The position numbers and the translations under genes are program-made. Shown one piece after another: positions 26,583 to 35,211 of a DNA stretch of 64,000 nt. The notes beneath the pieces were generated by a model. The model was not told the DNA's origin, did not search any database, and was given only the letters and a program-made list of their open reading frames with translations. Source of the stretch: an uncultured Sphaerochaeta sp. (GTDB taxonomy: Bacteria > Spirochaetota > Spirochaetia > Sphaerochaetales > Sphaerochaetaceae); the NCBI RefSeq assembly GCF_963666015.1, contig NZ_OY762555.1, positions 1,922,001 to 1,986,000 on the forward strand, in the 5' to 3' direction. Positions within the stretch are counted from its first letter, which is position 1. The number at the start of each line of letters is the position of its first letter.

Positions 26583-27839
26583 TTACTGAGCTGCCTTTGC
26601 AATTTTGGCATACGTAGAATCCAATGCTTCCAAGGTTTGGGCACGGGTGGTCATACCAGCACAATAACCCTGAAGGATGGCACCAAGCTGCTGCTCGGTT
26701 CCGGTGGGGAACATCTGGTAGAACCAAGGATACCCCGGGACTCCCTCACCAAGCATGGCGGTTGTAGACTCAGCAATCTGGGAGTCAGGAGCTGCTGCAC
26801 CCTTGATTGGGGATAATTGCTTGACCTGACCAGGAATCCAGTTTCTTCCATACTCACTCGTGGTAAGCCACTGTAACCAAGCAAGGGATTCCTCAAGATT
26901 CTCTCCATCCTTGGCAATACGGATGGTCTGGTTGGAATCAAACATAAGACCAGCGGTCTCCGCATTGTTTCCAGTAGGTCCTACCAAGAACCCAAGTTCC
27001 ACTTCAGGATTGGTCTTTTTAATTGAGTCCTCAGCCCAGTTGCCCTGGTGGATCATTGCTACCTTGCCGGTTGCAAGGGCAGAGGTCTGGTCGTTGAAGT
27101 CTGACTCATTGGGCTTGGGTCCACCATACTTCCCAATAAGGTCAAGAAGGTCAAAAACCTGGCTCATCTCAGGAATATCCTTGAACTTCAGCTTGCCGGT
27201 ATTCAGCATACTTACAAAGTTCTCATATCCGCCATAGTTCTCAACAGGAACGTTTGCAATGGCCTGCCATGCCGTCTGGGGAAGCACCCAGAACTCCTTG
27301 AAGCCGGTTGCAAAGGGCTGTACACCATTTGCCTGCAATTTCTTTGCTACCGTCTCGAACTCCTCTATTGTCCTTGGGAGTTTGGTAATTCCATTCTCTT
27401 CAAACACCTGTTTGTTGTAGATGAAGGAGTGGGATTGCACGAGAAACGGGTAACCAAGGACTCTTCCGTCAACAGTAACTCCCTGTAGGGCAGATGGCTC
27501 CAAGTTTTGTATAAACGCTTCGTCTGTCAGGTCATAGACGTAATCCTTATACGTTGAGTTGTCTGCATATGCACTACTCATGAAGATATCAGGGACATCA
27601 CCACTATTCAGGCGGCTGGTAAGCACAGAACGATAATCAGTCTGCAGGACAGTGATATCCAGGGTAACACCGGTTTCTGCCTTATAGGCAGCTACCATGT
27701 GATTATACTGTTCAGCAAGCTCAGGGCTGTAGAACAGAACATTGAGAGTCGGGGGGCCGGCTTTCTCTTGCTGCCCTGCTGCGGAGAGCGGGGCAATCAC
27801 AAGAAGCAGGACCAACGCTGTGAACATCAATTTTTTCAT
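26583..27839 (-). CDS. Extracellular sugar-binding protein of an ABC importer
   Basis: A 418-residue family 1-type solute-binding protein. The signal peptide is MKKLMFTALVLLLVIAPLSA, with no lipobox cysteine, so it is probably periplasmic or anchored by its uncleaved helix. Typical motifs are SGDVPDIFMSSAY, GKVAMIHQGNW and the late WLQWLTTSEYGR. First gene of the operon, start after AAGGAG. It is transcribed divergently from a LacI-type regulator, with an operator on the -10 box. The ligand is inferred to be an alpha-xylo-oligosaccharide. Confidence 0.92.
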   Translation of the reverse strand: MKKLMFTALVLLLVIAPLSAAGQQEKAGPPTLNVLFYSPELAEQYNHMVAAYKAETGVTLDITVLQTDYRSVLTSRLNSGDVPDIFMSSAYADNSTYKDYVYDLTDEAFIQNLEPSALQGVTVDGRVLGYPFLVQSHSFIYNKQVFEENGITKLPRTIEEFETVAKKLQANGVQPFATGFKEFWVLPQTAWQAIANVPVENYGGYENFVSMLNTGKLKFKDIPEMSQVFDLLDLIGKYGGPKPNESDFNDQTSALATGKVAMIHQGNWAEDSIKKTNPEVELGFLVGPTGNNAETAGLMFDSNQTIRIAKDGENLEESLAWLQWLTTSEYGRNWIPGQVKQLSPIKGAAAPDSQIAESTTAMLGEGVPGYPWFYQMFPTGTEQQLGAILQGYCAGMTTRAQTLEALDSTYAKIAKAAQ

Positions 27840-27879
27840 AAGAAATCTCCTTTTTTGGTTCCAAGGTCCCAATACTATG

Positions 27880-27918
27880 GTATGTTATACGTATAACATA
27901 CGAATATATGGTTGTCAA
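27880..27918 (-). promoter_or_regulatory. LacI-type operator overlapping the xyloside operon promoter
   Basis: GTATGTTATAC (27880-27890) is followed directly by its exact reverse complement (27891-27901), a perfect 22-bp palindrome with the central CG typical of LacI-family operators. On the minus strand it covers the -10 (TATACG, 27890-27895), which is 17 bp from a consensus TTGACA -35 (27913-27918). This indicates repression by the adjacent regulator. Confidence 0.85.
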
Positions 27919-27972
27919 CAAAATCATTCTCGTGCGAATATGAGAAAAATCATGTACCAAATCTGAGGAGCT

Positions 27973-29064
27973 ATGGGCCTTACACAGAAAGAAATTGCAC
28001 GAAACCTGGGAATTTCCTATATGACAGTTAACCGTGCATTGAACAACAATGGGTATGTCTCAAAAGAACTGCGAGAGAAGATTCTCTCCTATGCAAAAGA
28101 GATGGACTATGAACCCCATCGAGCCAGCCAGGTACTGGTAAGAAACACAACCAGAACCATTGCACTCTTTTCCTCCTCTCTCCCTGAGTATTTCTGGGAG
28201 GAGGTAGACAAGGGAGTGCGAGCAGCTGCAGCACAGTTGAGAGCGTTCAACTATGAAATTCGCTACCATAGAATCCCAGAGCTCGACACTGATGCCTACC
28301 TTAGCGAGCTGGAACAAGAGATCAACCAAGGTGTAGATGGGATAGCAGTGGTCAATCAACGAAAATACCGCATGGGTACCATTCTTCACAGGATTGAGGA
28401 AGCTGGAATTCCCTATGTCACCTTCAACGTCGATGCCCCCAAAAGCAAACGTCTTTGTTATATAGGATCAGACTACCAGGCGGGAGGAAGACTTGCTGCA
28501 GACTTCATTGCAAGAACGCTTCAGCTCTCTCCAAAGAAAGAGGTACTGGTACTACAATGTAATGAAGAACTCTACTCGCTGTATAAAGAGCCCGATATCA
28601 ACAAGATGCGTCTTGATGGTTTTCTCTCCCTTATGCAATCAGTCTTTCCTGAGATCACCATACACGTTGAATATTTCGATACCCGTCTGCAGGTGGGGTA
28701 CAAGGACAACCAAATTCTGAATCTGGTCCAGCAGTATAAGAACAGAGTACAAGCGATGTATCTGATCCCTGCCTTCAATACTGACTTTGTCAAAGCCTTG
28801 GAAACCACGCAAACAAAGGGAATGATCACAGTCCTGCACGACCTGGACACCGTCTCCATCCACCAACTTCAAACAAGGCTACTCTCAGCGGTAATACACC
28901 AGAGCCCCACCCTCCAAGGATATTACACAGTAAAAACATTGGAGCAAATCATTGAACAGAAAGTAGCAAGACCACTTCCTACGGTAGAAATCGACCACAA
29001 CCTTGTCCTTACAGAAAACAGGGACCTGATCCAAGGAATCTTGACAACTCGATTGATGCATTAA
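27973..29064 (+). CDS. LacI family transcription repressor
   Basis: A 363-residue regulator. The helix-turn-helix is LTQKEIARNLGISYMTVNRA, the hinge helix region is PHRASQVLVRNTTRTIALF, and a periplasmic-binding-protein-like ligand domain fills the rest. The start follows GAGGAG. It is divergent from the xyloside importer/alpha-xylosidase operon, with a perfect palindromic operator between them. It is presumably a local repressor released by the imported sugar. Confidence 0.93.
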   Translation: MGLTQKEIARNLGISYMTVNRALNNNGYVSKELREKILSYAKEMDYEPHRASQVLVRNTTRTIALFSSSLPEYFWEEVDKGVRAAAAQLRAFNYEIRYHRIPELDTDAYLSELEQEINQGVDGIAVVNQRKYRMGTILHRIEEAGIPYVTFNVDAPKSKRLCYIGSDYQAGGRLAADFIARTLQLSPKKEVLVLQCNEELYSLYKEPDINKMRLDGFLSLMQSVFPEITIHVEYFDTRLQVGYKDNQILNLVQQYKNRVQAMYLIPAFNTDFVKALETTQTKGMITVLHDLDTVSIHQLQTRLLSAVIHQSPTLQGYYTVKTLEQIIEQKVARPLPTVEIDHNLVLTENRDLIQGILTTRLMH

Positions 29065-29068
29065 CCAA

Positions 29069-29896
29069 TCAATAGTAGTACGTTACCTGAACATCCTTTC
29101 CATCAAAGTAGAGCAGGTCTCCATCTGGATAGTGCCATGTTGCCTGGAGTCGAGTGGGAAGACGCAGACCATCTTGGATTACATACTCACTGCACTTGGC
29201 GCTCCAGGGGACCTGTTCCATGGCACCATCAATAGAGGCTGCCATCCTATCCTCGGTGGAGAAACTCAGCATCTCACCGCTCTCTGAGAAAGTAAAAAAT
29301 CCAGAGACTTCCATTCCGTAGGCTTTCATCGTTGCCTTGGCATGGGTATCATCAATAGCTTCCCATGATACCATGTCACTCAATGCTACAGTGGGAAGGA
29401 AGAAAGCCTCTGCAAGATAGGTCACCAAGCAGGCCTTATCCATATGGCCTCCCCTCTGGTTGAACAACCTGATCCGCTTGGCAAGATATCCCTCCATGGA
29501 ACCTTTTCCACCAATAAAGGAATCCAAACCCTGGAACGGAAGCCCATAAATCTGTGAGTCAATGAAAGCAAACCGTACAGGCTCACTTGCATCATTGATC
29601 TGTGTATAATCGATGGAGATGGTAGGCTTATCCCTTCCAAGAGAAAAGGGAACATCAAAGAAGACTGCCTTAAGCCCACTCATCTTCTGCTTTCCAATAA
29701 AACCGCCCTCAATAAAGAACCGCTGGACAGGAAGGGGATACCCTTCCAATTCCTCGAGGGTAAACACCTCTGCCTTTGACTGAAGGTTCTGTACGAACTC
29801 CTGCTCAATACCTGCAAAGCGCTTCTGCAACACAGACGGGTGCAACAAAAGTACCAATAGAACCACCACAATTATAGCAACAATACCCAAGACCAT
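29069..29896 (-). CDS. DUF6544-like membrane-anchored protein
   Basis: A 275-residue protein with one N-terminal membrane helix (about 3-22) and an extracytoplasmic domain beginning with the LPVQRFF pattern of DUF6544/DUF6920 proteins. Later conserved features include WEAIDDTHAKATM and FSTEDRM. No function is known. ATG 29896 follows GGAG and lies one base after the MarR stop; ATG 29914 would overlap the MarR gene. It is in an operon with, and probably regulated by, the MarR repressor. Confidence 0.6.
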   Translation of the reverse strand: MVLGIVAIIVVVLLVLLLHPSVLQKRFAGIEQEFVQNLQSKAEVFTLEELEGYPLPVQRFFIEGGFIGKQKMSGLKAVFFDVPFSLGRDKPTISIDYTQINDASEPVRFAFIDSQIYGLPFQGLDSFIGGKGSMEGYLAKRIRLFNQRGGHMDKACLVTYLAEAFFLPTVALSDMVSWEAIDDTHAKATMKAYGMEVSGFFTFSESGEMLSFSTEDRMAASIDGAMEQVPWSAKCSEYVIQDGLRLPTRLQATWHYPDGDLLYFDGKDVQVTYYY

Positions 29897-29897
29897 C

Positions 29898-30356
29898 TTA
29901 CTTCTCCTTCCCATACGTATCCTCCATACGTCCCAAGTTCTTCATCCATTGGCCGATAGATTTCTGCATCACCGAAAGCATCTCATGATCAAAACCTAGG
30001 AAGAATGCATCAACAAACGCTTGCTCAGCACCCTCTCGGCTCTTCAAGTGGGAGATGCAGGATTGCGTCGGCTTTACAACCACTGCACGTTTATCCTCGA
30101 GGGAACGGGCAAGCTCAAGAAACCCCCGCTTCTCAAGGATCAGGGCCATCTTCTTGACATTCTGCCTGCTGCTCCCTGTTCGTCTGGAAAGCTCGGTTAG
30201 TGAGCACTCCTGGTTTTCACAGGAAAGCAACACTGCCAAAAGCAGCCACTGCTTGGTAGTAACCTGCTCATCAATGGAATCTCCCAACACTTGCAACCGG
30301 TTGGCAACAAGAAAAAGAGAACCAAATACATATGCCTTCATCTCATCAGATGTCAT
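29898..30356 (-). CDS. MarR family transcription regulator
   Basis: A 152-residue winged-helix protein: CSLTELSRRTGSSRQNVKKM is the recognition region and EDKRAVVVKPTQ the wing. The start at 30356 follows AGGAG. It probably represses its own two-gene operon through twin palindromes on its promoter. The ligand is unknown. Some relatives (MarR beside DUF6544) respond to lipophilic compounds, but that is not shown here. Confidence 0.88.
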   Translation of the reverse strand: MTSDEMKAYVFGSLFLVANRLQVLGDSIDEQVTTKQWLLLAVLLSCENQECSLTELSRRTGSSRQNVKKMALILEKRGFLELARSLEDKRAVVVKPTQSCISHLKSREGAEQAFVDAFFLGFDHEMLSVMQKSIGQWMKNLGRMEDTYGKEK

Positions 30357-30372
30357 TATCAACTCCTATTAG

Positions 30373-30415
30373 GTAACTGGTTACATATTATAGGTAACTA
30401 GTTACGTTTATGCAA
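30373..30415 (-). promoter_or_regulatory. MarR promoter with two palindromic operators
   Basis: GTAACTAGTTAC (30394-30405) and GTAACTGGTTAC (30373-30384) are 21 bp apart, two helical turns. On the minus strand the first fills the spacer between -35 TTGCAT (30410-30415) and -10 TATAAT (30387-30392), and the second lies just after the -10. This is a textbook autoregulatory layout. Confidence 0.82.
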
Positions 30416-30475
30416 GAGGGTTTTCATGCTTTTAGGTTCTGGTGTTATTTTTTTTTGGCATTGCAACTCTACAAT

Positions 30476-31171
30476 CTAGTGATCTTCCTGATTCCAGAGC
30501 TTGATCGTTACCAATAAGAACATTGCAACATTTCCCTTATTGATTGAACCTGGAGCAAGATACACAAAGACTTGTGGGAATATTTGCAAGCCGACAAGTC
30601 CTACAATCAGAAATACAAGCGGATTAAGGAGTGCAGTCCATCGTTTGAATACACTCTTTCCTCTGATGATATGGATAAAGAGTATCACTGGTGCAACAAC
30701 CCAGGTCACGAGATAATGAAACAAGAAAACAGGAAGGATGGTACTGGTTATGTTTCCTTCGATGAGAGAAACAAGAAGCTCATGGGTCAAGCCCTGTTCT
30801 ATACCATATGCATAGACAACACCATTGAGGCTCATCACACCATGAATCAAGGGGGATCCCATGACCACCCCGTAGGAGAACAACAAGGAGACAACCAGTG
30901 CAATGCCCTTGTTGTTCTTGCATAATGCTGTATAGAGAAGCCAGAATCCCGCAAGATAGAAAGGTATCATGAATGCACACAGGGAGAGCGAAACAGTGAA
31001 TCGCCATGTTGGCATGGTAGCCCAAGCGGTTTCGACAATAGAGGAAGAGACCCCGTACTCCTTCTGAAACTCCAAGAGGTAGTCAGCGATGGTGATCAAC
31101 AAGGCAGCAACTACAGCACTGATTCCCATGATTCGATACAGGTATGGTTTCTGTGAAATGGATTTGCTCAC
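30476..31171 (-). CDS. Integral membrane protein, DUF6796-like
   Basis: A 231-residue protein with about seven predicted membrane helices. The start is GTG, after a strong AAGGAGGAG. It resembles the DUF6796 family in the opening YRIMGISAVVAALL and ADYLLE, with a central MGSPLIHGVM. Function unknown; it stands alone between the MarR operon and asnB. Confidence 0.55.
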   Translation of the reverse strand: MSKSISQKPYLYRIMGISAVVAALLITIADYLLEFQKEYGVSSSIVETAWATMPTWRFTVSLSLCAFMIPFYLAGFWLLYTALCKNNKGIALVVSLLFSYGVVMGSPLIHGVMSLNGVVYAYGIEQGLTHELLVSLIEGNITSTILPVFLFHYLVTWVVAPVILFIHIIRGKSVFKRWTALLNPLVFLIVGLVGLQIFPQVFVYLAPGSINKGNVAMFLLVTIKLWNQEDH

Positions 31172-31303
31172 CTTGCACTCCTCCTTACATTCTGAACTCC
31201 GTTTTTTGTTTTACACCACCTTACCCCTACGGTCAATGTACGAAGTATTGGTACACACTGTATAAATAGCCAAGACTCTCCCCAGTACCTACTCTCTCAT
31301 CCC

Positions 31304-31334
31304 AAAAAGGACCTTGGCTATTACACCAAGGCCC
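31304..31334 (-). terminator. Terminator of asnB
   Basis: On the minus strand GGGCCTTGG pairs with CCAAGGTCC (one G-T) around an 8-nt loop and is followed by TTTTT, 30 bases after the asnB stop. Confidence 0.88.
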
Positions 31335-31363
31335 AATGTCGTTGCTCATCTGAGCATGCTCAT

Positions 31364-33046
31364 TTATTTCTCGTAGGCTGACTCATGCACTCCAGCTACT
31401 GCTCTTCCGCTCGGTTCATTCATTGCCTTGAATGCCCGGTCCCATTCCAGAGCTGTTGCTGTGGAACAAGCAACCGAGTCCTCACGAGGGACACAGCGTG
31501 CCGCACTCTCACTGGGGAAGTGGGAAGCAAAGAGGGTACGATAGTAGTACTCCTCCTTGGTGGCGGGGGTATGAATTGGGTACCGCTTTGCCGCCAAGGC
31601 AAACTGCTCATCACTGACCAGAGAGCTGGTAAGCTGTTTCAAGGTATCAATCCAGTTGTAGCCTACCCCGTCACTGAACTGTTCCTTCTGCCTCCAGACA
31701 ATCTCATCCGGTAGATACTCCTTGAACGCCTCACGGAGAATCCACTTCTCGATACGCTTATTCTCCCCAACAACCGGGCAGAGCTTCATGTCAGGGTTGA
31801 GGTTCATCGCTACATCGATGAACTCCTTGTCCAGGAACGGGACGCGTCCCTCAACACCCCAGGCAGCCAGTGACTTGTTCGCCCTCAGGCAGTCATATAG
31901 GTTGAGTTTGGAGAGCTTTCTGACCGTCTCCTCATGGAACTCCCTGGCATTGGGAGCCTTGTGGAAGTAGAGATACCCACCAAAGAGCTCGTCACTCCCT
32001 TCCCCGCTAAGCACCATCTTGATACCCATCGAGCGAATGACGCGAGCAAGTAAATACATCGGGGTTGCTGCCCTTACCGTGGTGATATCACTGGTTTCCA
32101 GATGATAGATGACATCACTGAGAGCATCAAGAGCCTCCTGGATGGTGAAATGTACCTCGTGGTGTACTGTCTTCAGATGAGCAGCTGCAATACGAGCTGC
32201 CTTCAAGTCAGGAGAACCTTCAAGACCAATGGCAAATGAGTGGAGCCGTGGCCACCAAGCTTCCTCTGTGTCTGCACTTTCCACCCGCTTCTGGGCATAT
32301 TTTGCAGTAATGGCTGCAATGATGGAACTATCCAAGCCACCGGAGAGCAACACCCCATAGGGAACATCACTCATCAACTGGCGCTTAACCGCCGCTTCCA
32401 GGGCCTCCTTTACCATCTCGATCGTTCCCCCATGTTCCTTGACCACATCATAGCTGGTCCAGGAGCGCTCGTACCACTTCCTAAGCTTTTTCTCAGGACT
32501 GTAATACAGGTGTCCAGGAGGAAAGAGTTCGATCGCACTACAGGTCCCTTCCAATGCCTTCAATTCACTCGCCACAAAGAAATGTCCCTGGTCATCCCAC
32601 CCTTGGTAGAGGGGAATAATACCGATATGGTCACGAGCGATAAGGTACACATCCTTCACCTGGTCATAGAGAGCGAAGGCAAAGATACCATTCAGGTCCT
32701 CAAGAAAATCTGGGCCCTTCTCCTGGTAGAGAGCAAGGATGACTTCACAGTCACTCTGTGTCTGGAACTCGTAGACACCCTCATACTCCTTCCTGATCTG
32801 CTGGTGGTTGTAGATTTCACCATTGACAGCCAACACCACATTCCTGTCTGCGCTATACAGCGGCTGACCTCCTGAGAGTGGGTCGACAATAGCTAGTCGT
32901 TCATGACTGATGATGGCCTTCTCCCCTTCGTACACCCCCGACCAATCGGGACCACGGTGACGGATCTTTCCTGACATGGAAAGAATCTGGGAACGAAAGG
33001 CCTTTGCGCTGCGCTGGATGTCAAACATTCCTACAAATCCACACAT
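31364..33046 (-). CDS. asnB: Asparagine synthetase B (glutamine-hydrolysing)
   Basis: A 560-residue enzyme making asparagine from aspartate, ATP and glutamine. The class II amidotransferase starts at Cys2 (MCGFVGMFD), with SHERLAIVD, VNGEIYNH and the Asp of QSDCEV. The synthetase domain has the pyrophosphatase loop SGGLDSS near residue 230 and SGEGSDELFGGY. Start after GGAGG. The gene follows argD, but an intrinsic terminator ends only six bases before its ribosome-binding site. That terminator overlaps a hexaloop hairpin, so expression is likely set by antitermination. Confidence 0.95.
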   Translation of the reverse strand: MCGFVGMFDIQRSAKAFRSQILSMSGKIRHRGPDWSGVYEGEKAIISHERLAIVDPLSGGQPLYSADRNVVLAVNGEIYNHQQIRKEYEGVYEFQTQSDCEVILALYQEKGPDFLEDLNGIFAFALYDQVKDVYLIARDHIGIIPLYQGWDDQGHFFVASELKALEGTCSAIELFPPGHLYYSPEKKLRKWYERSWTSYDVVKEHGGTIEMVKEALEAAVKRQLMSDVPYGVLLSGGLDSSIIAAITAKYAQKRVESADTEEAWWPRLHSFAIGLEGSPDLKAARIAAAHLKTVHHEVHFTIQEALDALSDVIYHLETSDITTVRAATPMYLLARVIRSMGIKMVLSGEGSDELFGGYLYFHKAPNAREFHEETVRKLSKLNLYDCLRANKSLAAWGVEGRVPFLDKEFIDVAMNLNPDMKLCPVVGENKRIEKWILREAFKEYLPDEIVWRQKEQFSDGVGYNWIDTLKQLTSSLVSDEQFALAAKRYPIHTPATKEEYYYRTLFASHFPSESAARCVPREDSVACSTATALEWDRAFKAMNEPSGRAVAGVHESAYEK

Positions 33047-33062
33047 CGTATACCTCCAAACG

Positions 33063-33104
33063 TAAAAAAGACGCTCCTTGCCCAGTACTTGGGTAGGAAC
33101 GTCT
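33063..33104 (-). terminator. Terminator/attenuator between argD and asnB
   Basis: On the minus strand AAAGACGTTCCT pairs with AGGAGCGTCTTT, then CCC/GGG closes the stem, followed by six T. It terminates the arg operon or an asnB leader transcript. It leaves no room for a promoter before asnB, so asnB must be read through it. Confidence 0.88.
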
Positions 33105-33110
33105 TTGTTC
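33097..33110 (-). promoter_or_regulatory. asnB: ANTAR-type hexaloop hairpin in the asnB leader
   Basis: On the minus strand GAAC-AAAGAC-GTTC forms a 4-bp stem with a six-base loop that has A at position 1 and G at position 4. Its loop and 3' arm are the first bases of the terminator's 5' arm, so both cannot form together. A candidate promoter (TTGCAA 33142-33147, 17 bp, TAGTAT 33119-33124) lies just upstream, over the end of argD. Confidence 0.6.
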
Positions 33111-33133
33111 TTGAAAGGATACTACCTGCTCTT

Positions 33134-34327
33134 TTACAAAGTTGCAAGTGCCTCATCCACTGTGGCGATTGCAGCATCAATATCTTTTTTCTCAACAACC
33201 AAGGGAGGGACAAAGCGCAGTACGTCACTCCCAGCGCTCGCAACCAACACACCCTTGGAAAAACAGGCATCAACGACCTGCCGGGGAGGAACGGTAAGCA
33301 CCAATCCATTGATGAGGCCCTTTCCCCTGACTGAAACACAAAGGTCGGGATAGCGAACCACCAATTGAGAAAGTTTTTCCCTCAGGTACTCCCCCATCTT
33401 CTGGACATGGGAAGTGAAGGATGCATCGCTGAGACGACGGACCATCTCTCTCACTGCGGCCATTGCCAAGGCATTGCCTCCGAAAGTGGAAGCATGGTCT
33501 CCGGGAGTGAAGATATGACTTGCCTTTCCCGTGGTGAGCATCGCCCCGCAAGGAACACCACCAGCGAGAGCCTTTGCAGAGGTAAGTACATCGGGTTTCA
33601 CGTCATACACCTGATACGCGAAAGGCTTTCCGCTGCGGCCCATTCCACATTGTACCTCATCATAGATGAGTAGGAGATTGTGTTCATCACAGAGAGAGCG
33701 GAGTCCCTGCAGGAAGGCTGGGTCAGCTGGAACAATACCTCCCTCCCCTTGGATAGGCTCCACGATAATTGCACAGGTTTTTTCTGTAATGAGCGCTTTC
33801 ACGCTCTCCAGGTTGTTGAACTCTGCATAGCTGAATCCCTGGGGAAGTGGTGCAAAGTTCTTATGGTACTTCTTCTGCCCTGTTGCAGTAATAGCACCAT
33901 AGGTCCTCCCATGGAATGAATGCACCATGGAGATGATTTCGCTACGAGGGGGCTCACTCTGGTGCCCGAATTTCCTGGCAAGCTTGAGGGAAGCCTCTGT
34001 GGCTTCCGCCCCACTATTGCAGAAGAACACCCGCTCCATTCCGGCAAGATTGCAAAGCTCCTTTGCCGCCTCTACCCCAACCTTGTTGTAGTAGAGGTTC
34101 GAACAGTGCAATAGGCCTTCACTAACAACTTTATTCATAGCTTCTGAAAGGCCAGGGTCTCCATAGCCAAGGGCATTGACGGCAATGCCGCCGACAAAGT
34201 CGAGGTAACGCTTTCCTTCCTCATCGATGAGGTACATACCTTCTCCACCGGCGAACACCACAGGAACCTGGCTGTAGGTATCCAACAAATATTGTTTCCC
34301 TGTCTGTATCGTCTCTTGCATGCTCAT
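33134..34327 (-). CDS. argD: Acetylornithine aminotransferase
   Basis: A 397-residue class III PLP aminotransferase that converts N-acetylglutamate semialdehyde to N-acetylornithine in arginine synthesis. FCNSGAEATEASLKLAR binds the cofactor phosphate, YDEVQCGMGRSG carries the cofactor Asp, and the PLP lysine is in TSAKALAGG. The start overlaps argB by four bases (ATGA). It is last in argCJBD. Confidence 0.94.
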   Translation of the reverse strand: MSMQETIQTGKQYLLDTYSQVPVVFAGGEGMYLIDEEGKRYLDFVGGIAVNALGYGDPGLSEAMNKVVSEGLLHCSNLYYNKVGVEAAKELCNLAGMERVFFCNSGAEATEASLKLARKFGHQSEPPRSEIISMVHSFHGRTYGAITATGQKKYHKNFAPLPQGFSYAEFNNLESVKALITEKTCAIIVEPIQGEGGIVPADPAFLQGLRSLCDEHNLLLIYDEVQCGMGRSGKPFAYQVYDVKPDVLTSAKALAGGVPCGAMLTTGKASHIFTPGDHASTFGGNALAMAAVREMVRRLSDASFTSHVQKMGEYLREKLSQLVVRYPDLCVSVRGKGLINGLVLTVPPRQVVDACFSKGVLVASAGSDVLRFVPPLVVEKKDIDAAIATVDEALATL

Positions 34328-35211
34328 GAACGCTCCTCCTTGGTGACCATGGTCCCGATTCCCCGTGTGGTGAATATCTCAAGCAGGATGGCATGGGGAA
34401 CCCTGCCATCTAGTACGTGGACACTCCTCACCCCTTTCTCCAGTCCATCAAGACAACACTGGACCTTGGGGATCATTCCACCCTTGATCGTACCATCATC
34501 TATGTACGCCTCAGCTTGTCTTGTACTCAGTGCACGTATGATGGAGGAGGGATCATCCTTGTCCTTAAGAATACCTTCCACATCGGTGAGAAACACTAAT
34601 TTCTGCGCAGAGAGGGAACCTGCAACGGCACTGGCTGCATAGTCGGCGTTGATGTTGTAGGTATTTCCCTCCGCATCTACCCCAACAGGGGAGACCACTG
34701 GGACAAAGTTGTTGGAGAGCAAGGTCTCAAGGAGACTGGTATCGACAGTATCTACATTTCCAACAAAGCCAAGGTCACGTCCTTTGTCATCCAACTTCTT
34801 TGAACAGAGCAGTGTTCTCCCATCCTTGCCACTGATGCCAACGGCACTGATGCCTACCTGCTCCAACTCACTGACCAGGCTCTTGCCGATGGAGCCACTG
34901 AGCACCATCTCGGCTACCTGTGCAGTCTCAGCATCGGTTACACGCAGTCCATCAAGGAACTCGCTCTTCTTGCCCAGTCGATCGAGCAGGCTGGTAATCT
35001 CCTTGCCCCCGCCATGAATGACGACAGGTTTCAAACCGATGTACTTGAGCATCGCAATATCTTGAATAACCGACTTCTTCAGTTGCTCATCAACCATGGC
35101 TGAACCACCATATTTGACCACGACAACATTTCCGGCGAATGTCCTGATGTAGGGAATCGCCTCGATAAGTACCTCAGCCTTGAGGATCTCGTTTGCCATC
35201 CTGTGTTTCAT
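34324..35211 (-). CDS. argB: Acetylglutamate kinase
   Basis: A 295-residue amino-acid kinase that phosphorylates N-acetylglutamate with ATP. Motifs are VVKYGGSAM near residue 29, VIHGGGKEI near 63 and the late IKGGMIPKV. It has the N-terminal helix of the longer, arginine-inhibited forms, so feedback control is plausible. ATG 35211 overlaps the argJ stop (ATGA). Confidence 0.95.
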   Translation of the reverse strand: MKHRMANEILKAEVLIEAIPYIRTFAGNVVVVKYGGSAMVDEQLKKSVIQDIAMLKYIGLKPVVIHGGGKEITSLLDRLGKKSEFLDGLRVTDAETAQVAEMVLSGSIGKSLVSELEQVGISAVGISGKDGRTLLCSKKLDDKGRDLGFVGNVDTVDTSLLETLLSNNFVPVVSPVGVDAEGNTYNINADYAASAVAGSLSAQKLVFLTDVEGILKDKDDPSSIIRALSTRQAEAYIDDGTIKGGMIPKVQCCLDGLEKGVRSVHVLDGRVPHAILLEIFTTRGIGTMVTKEERS

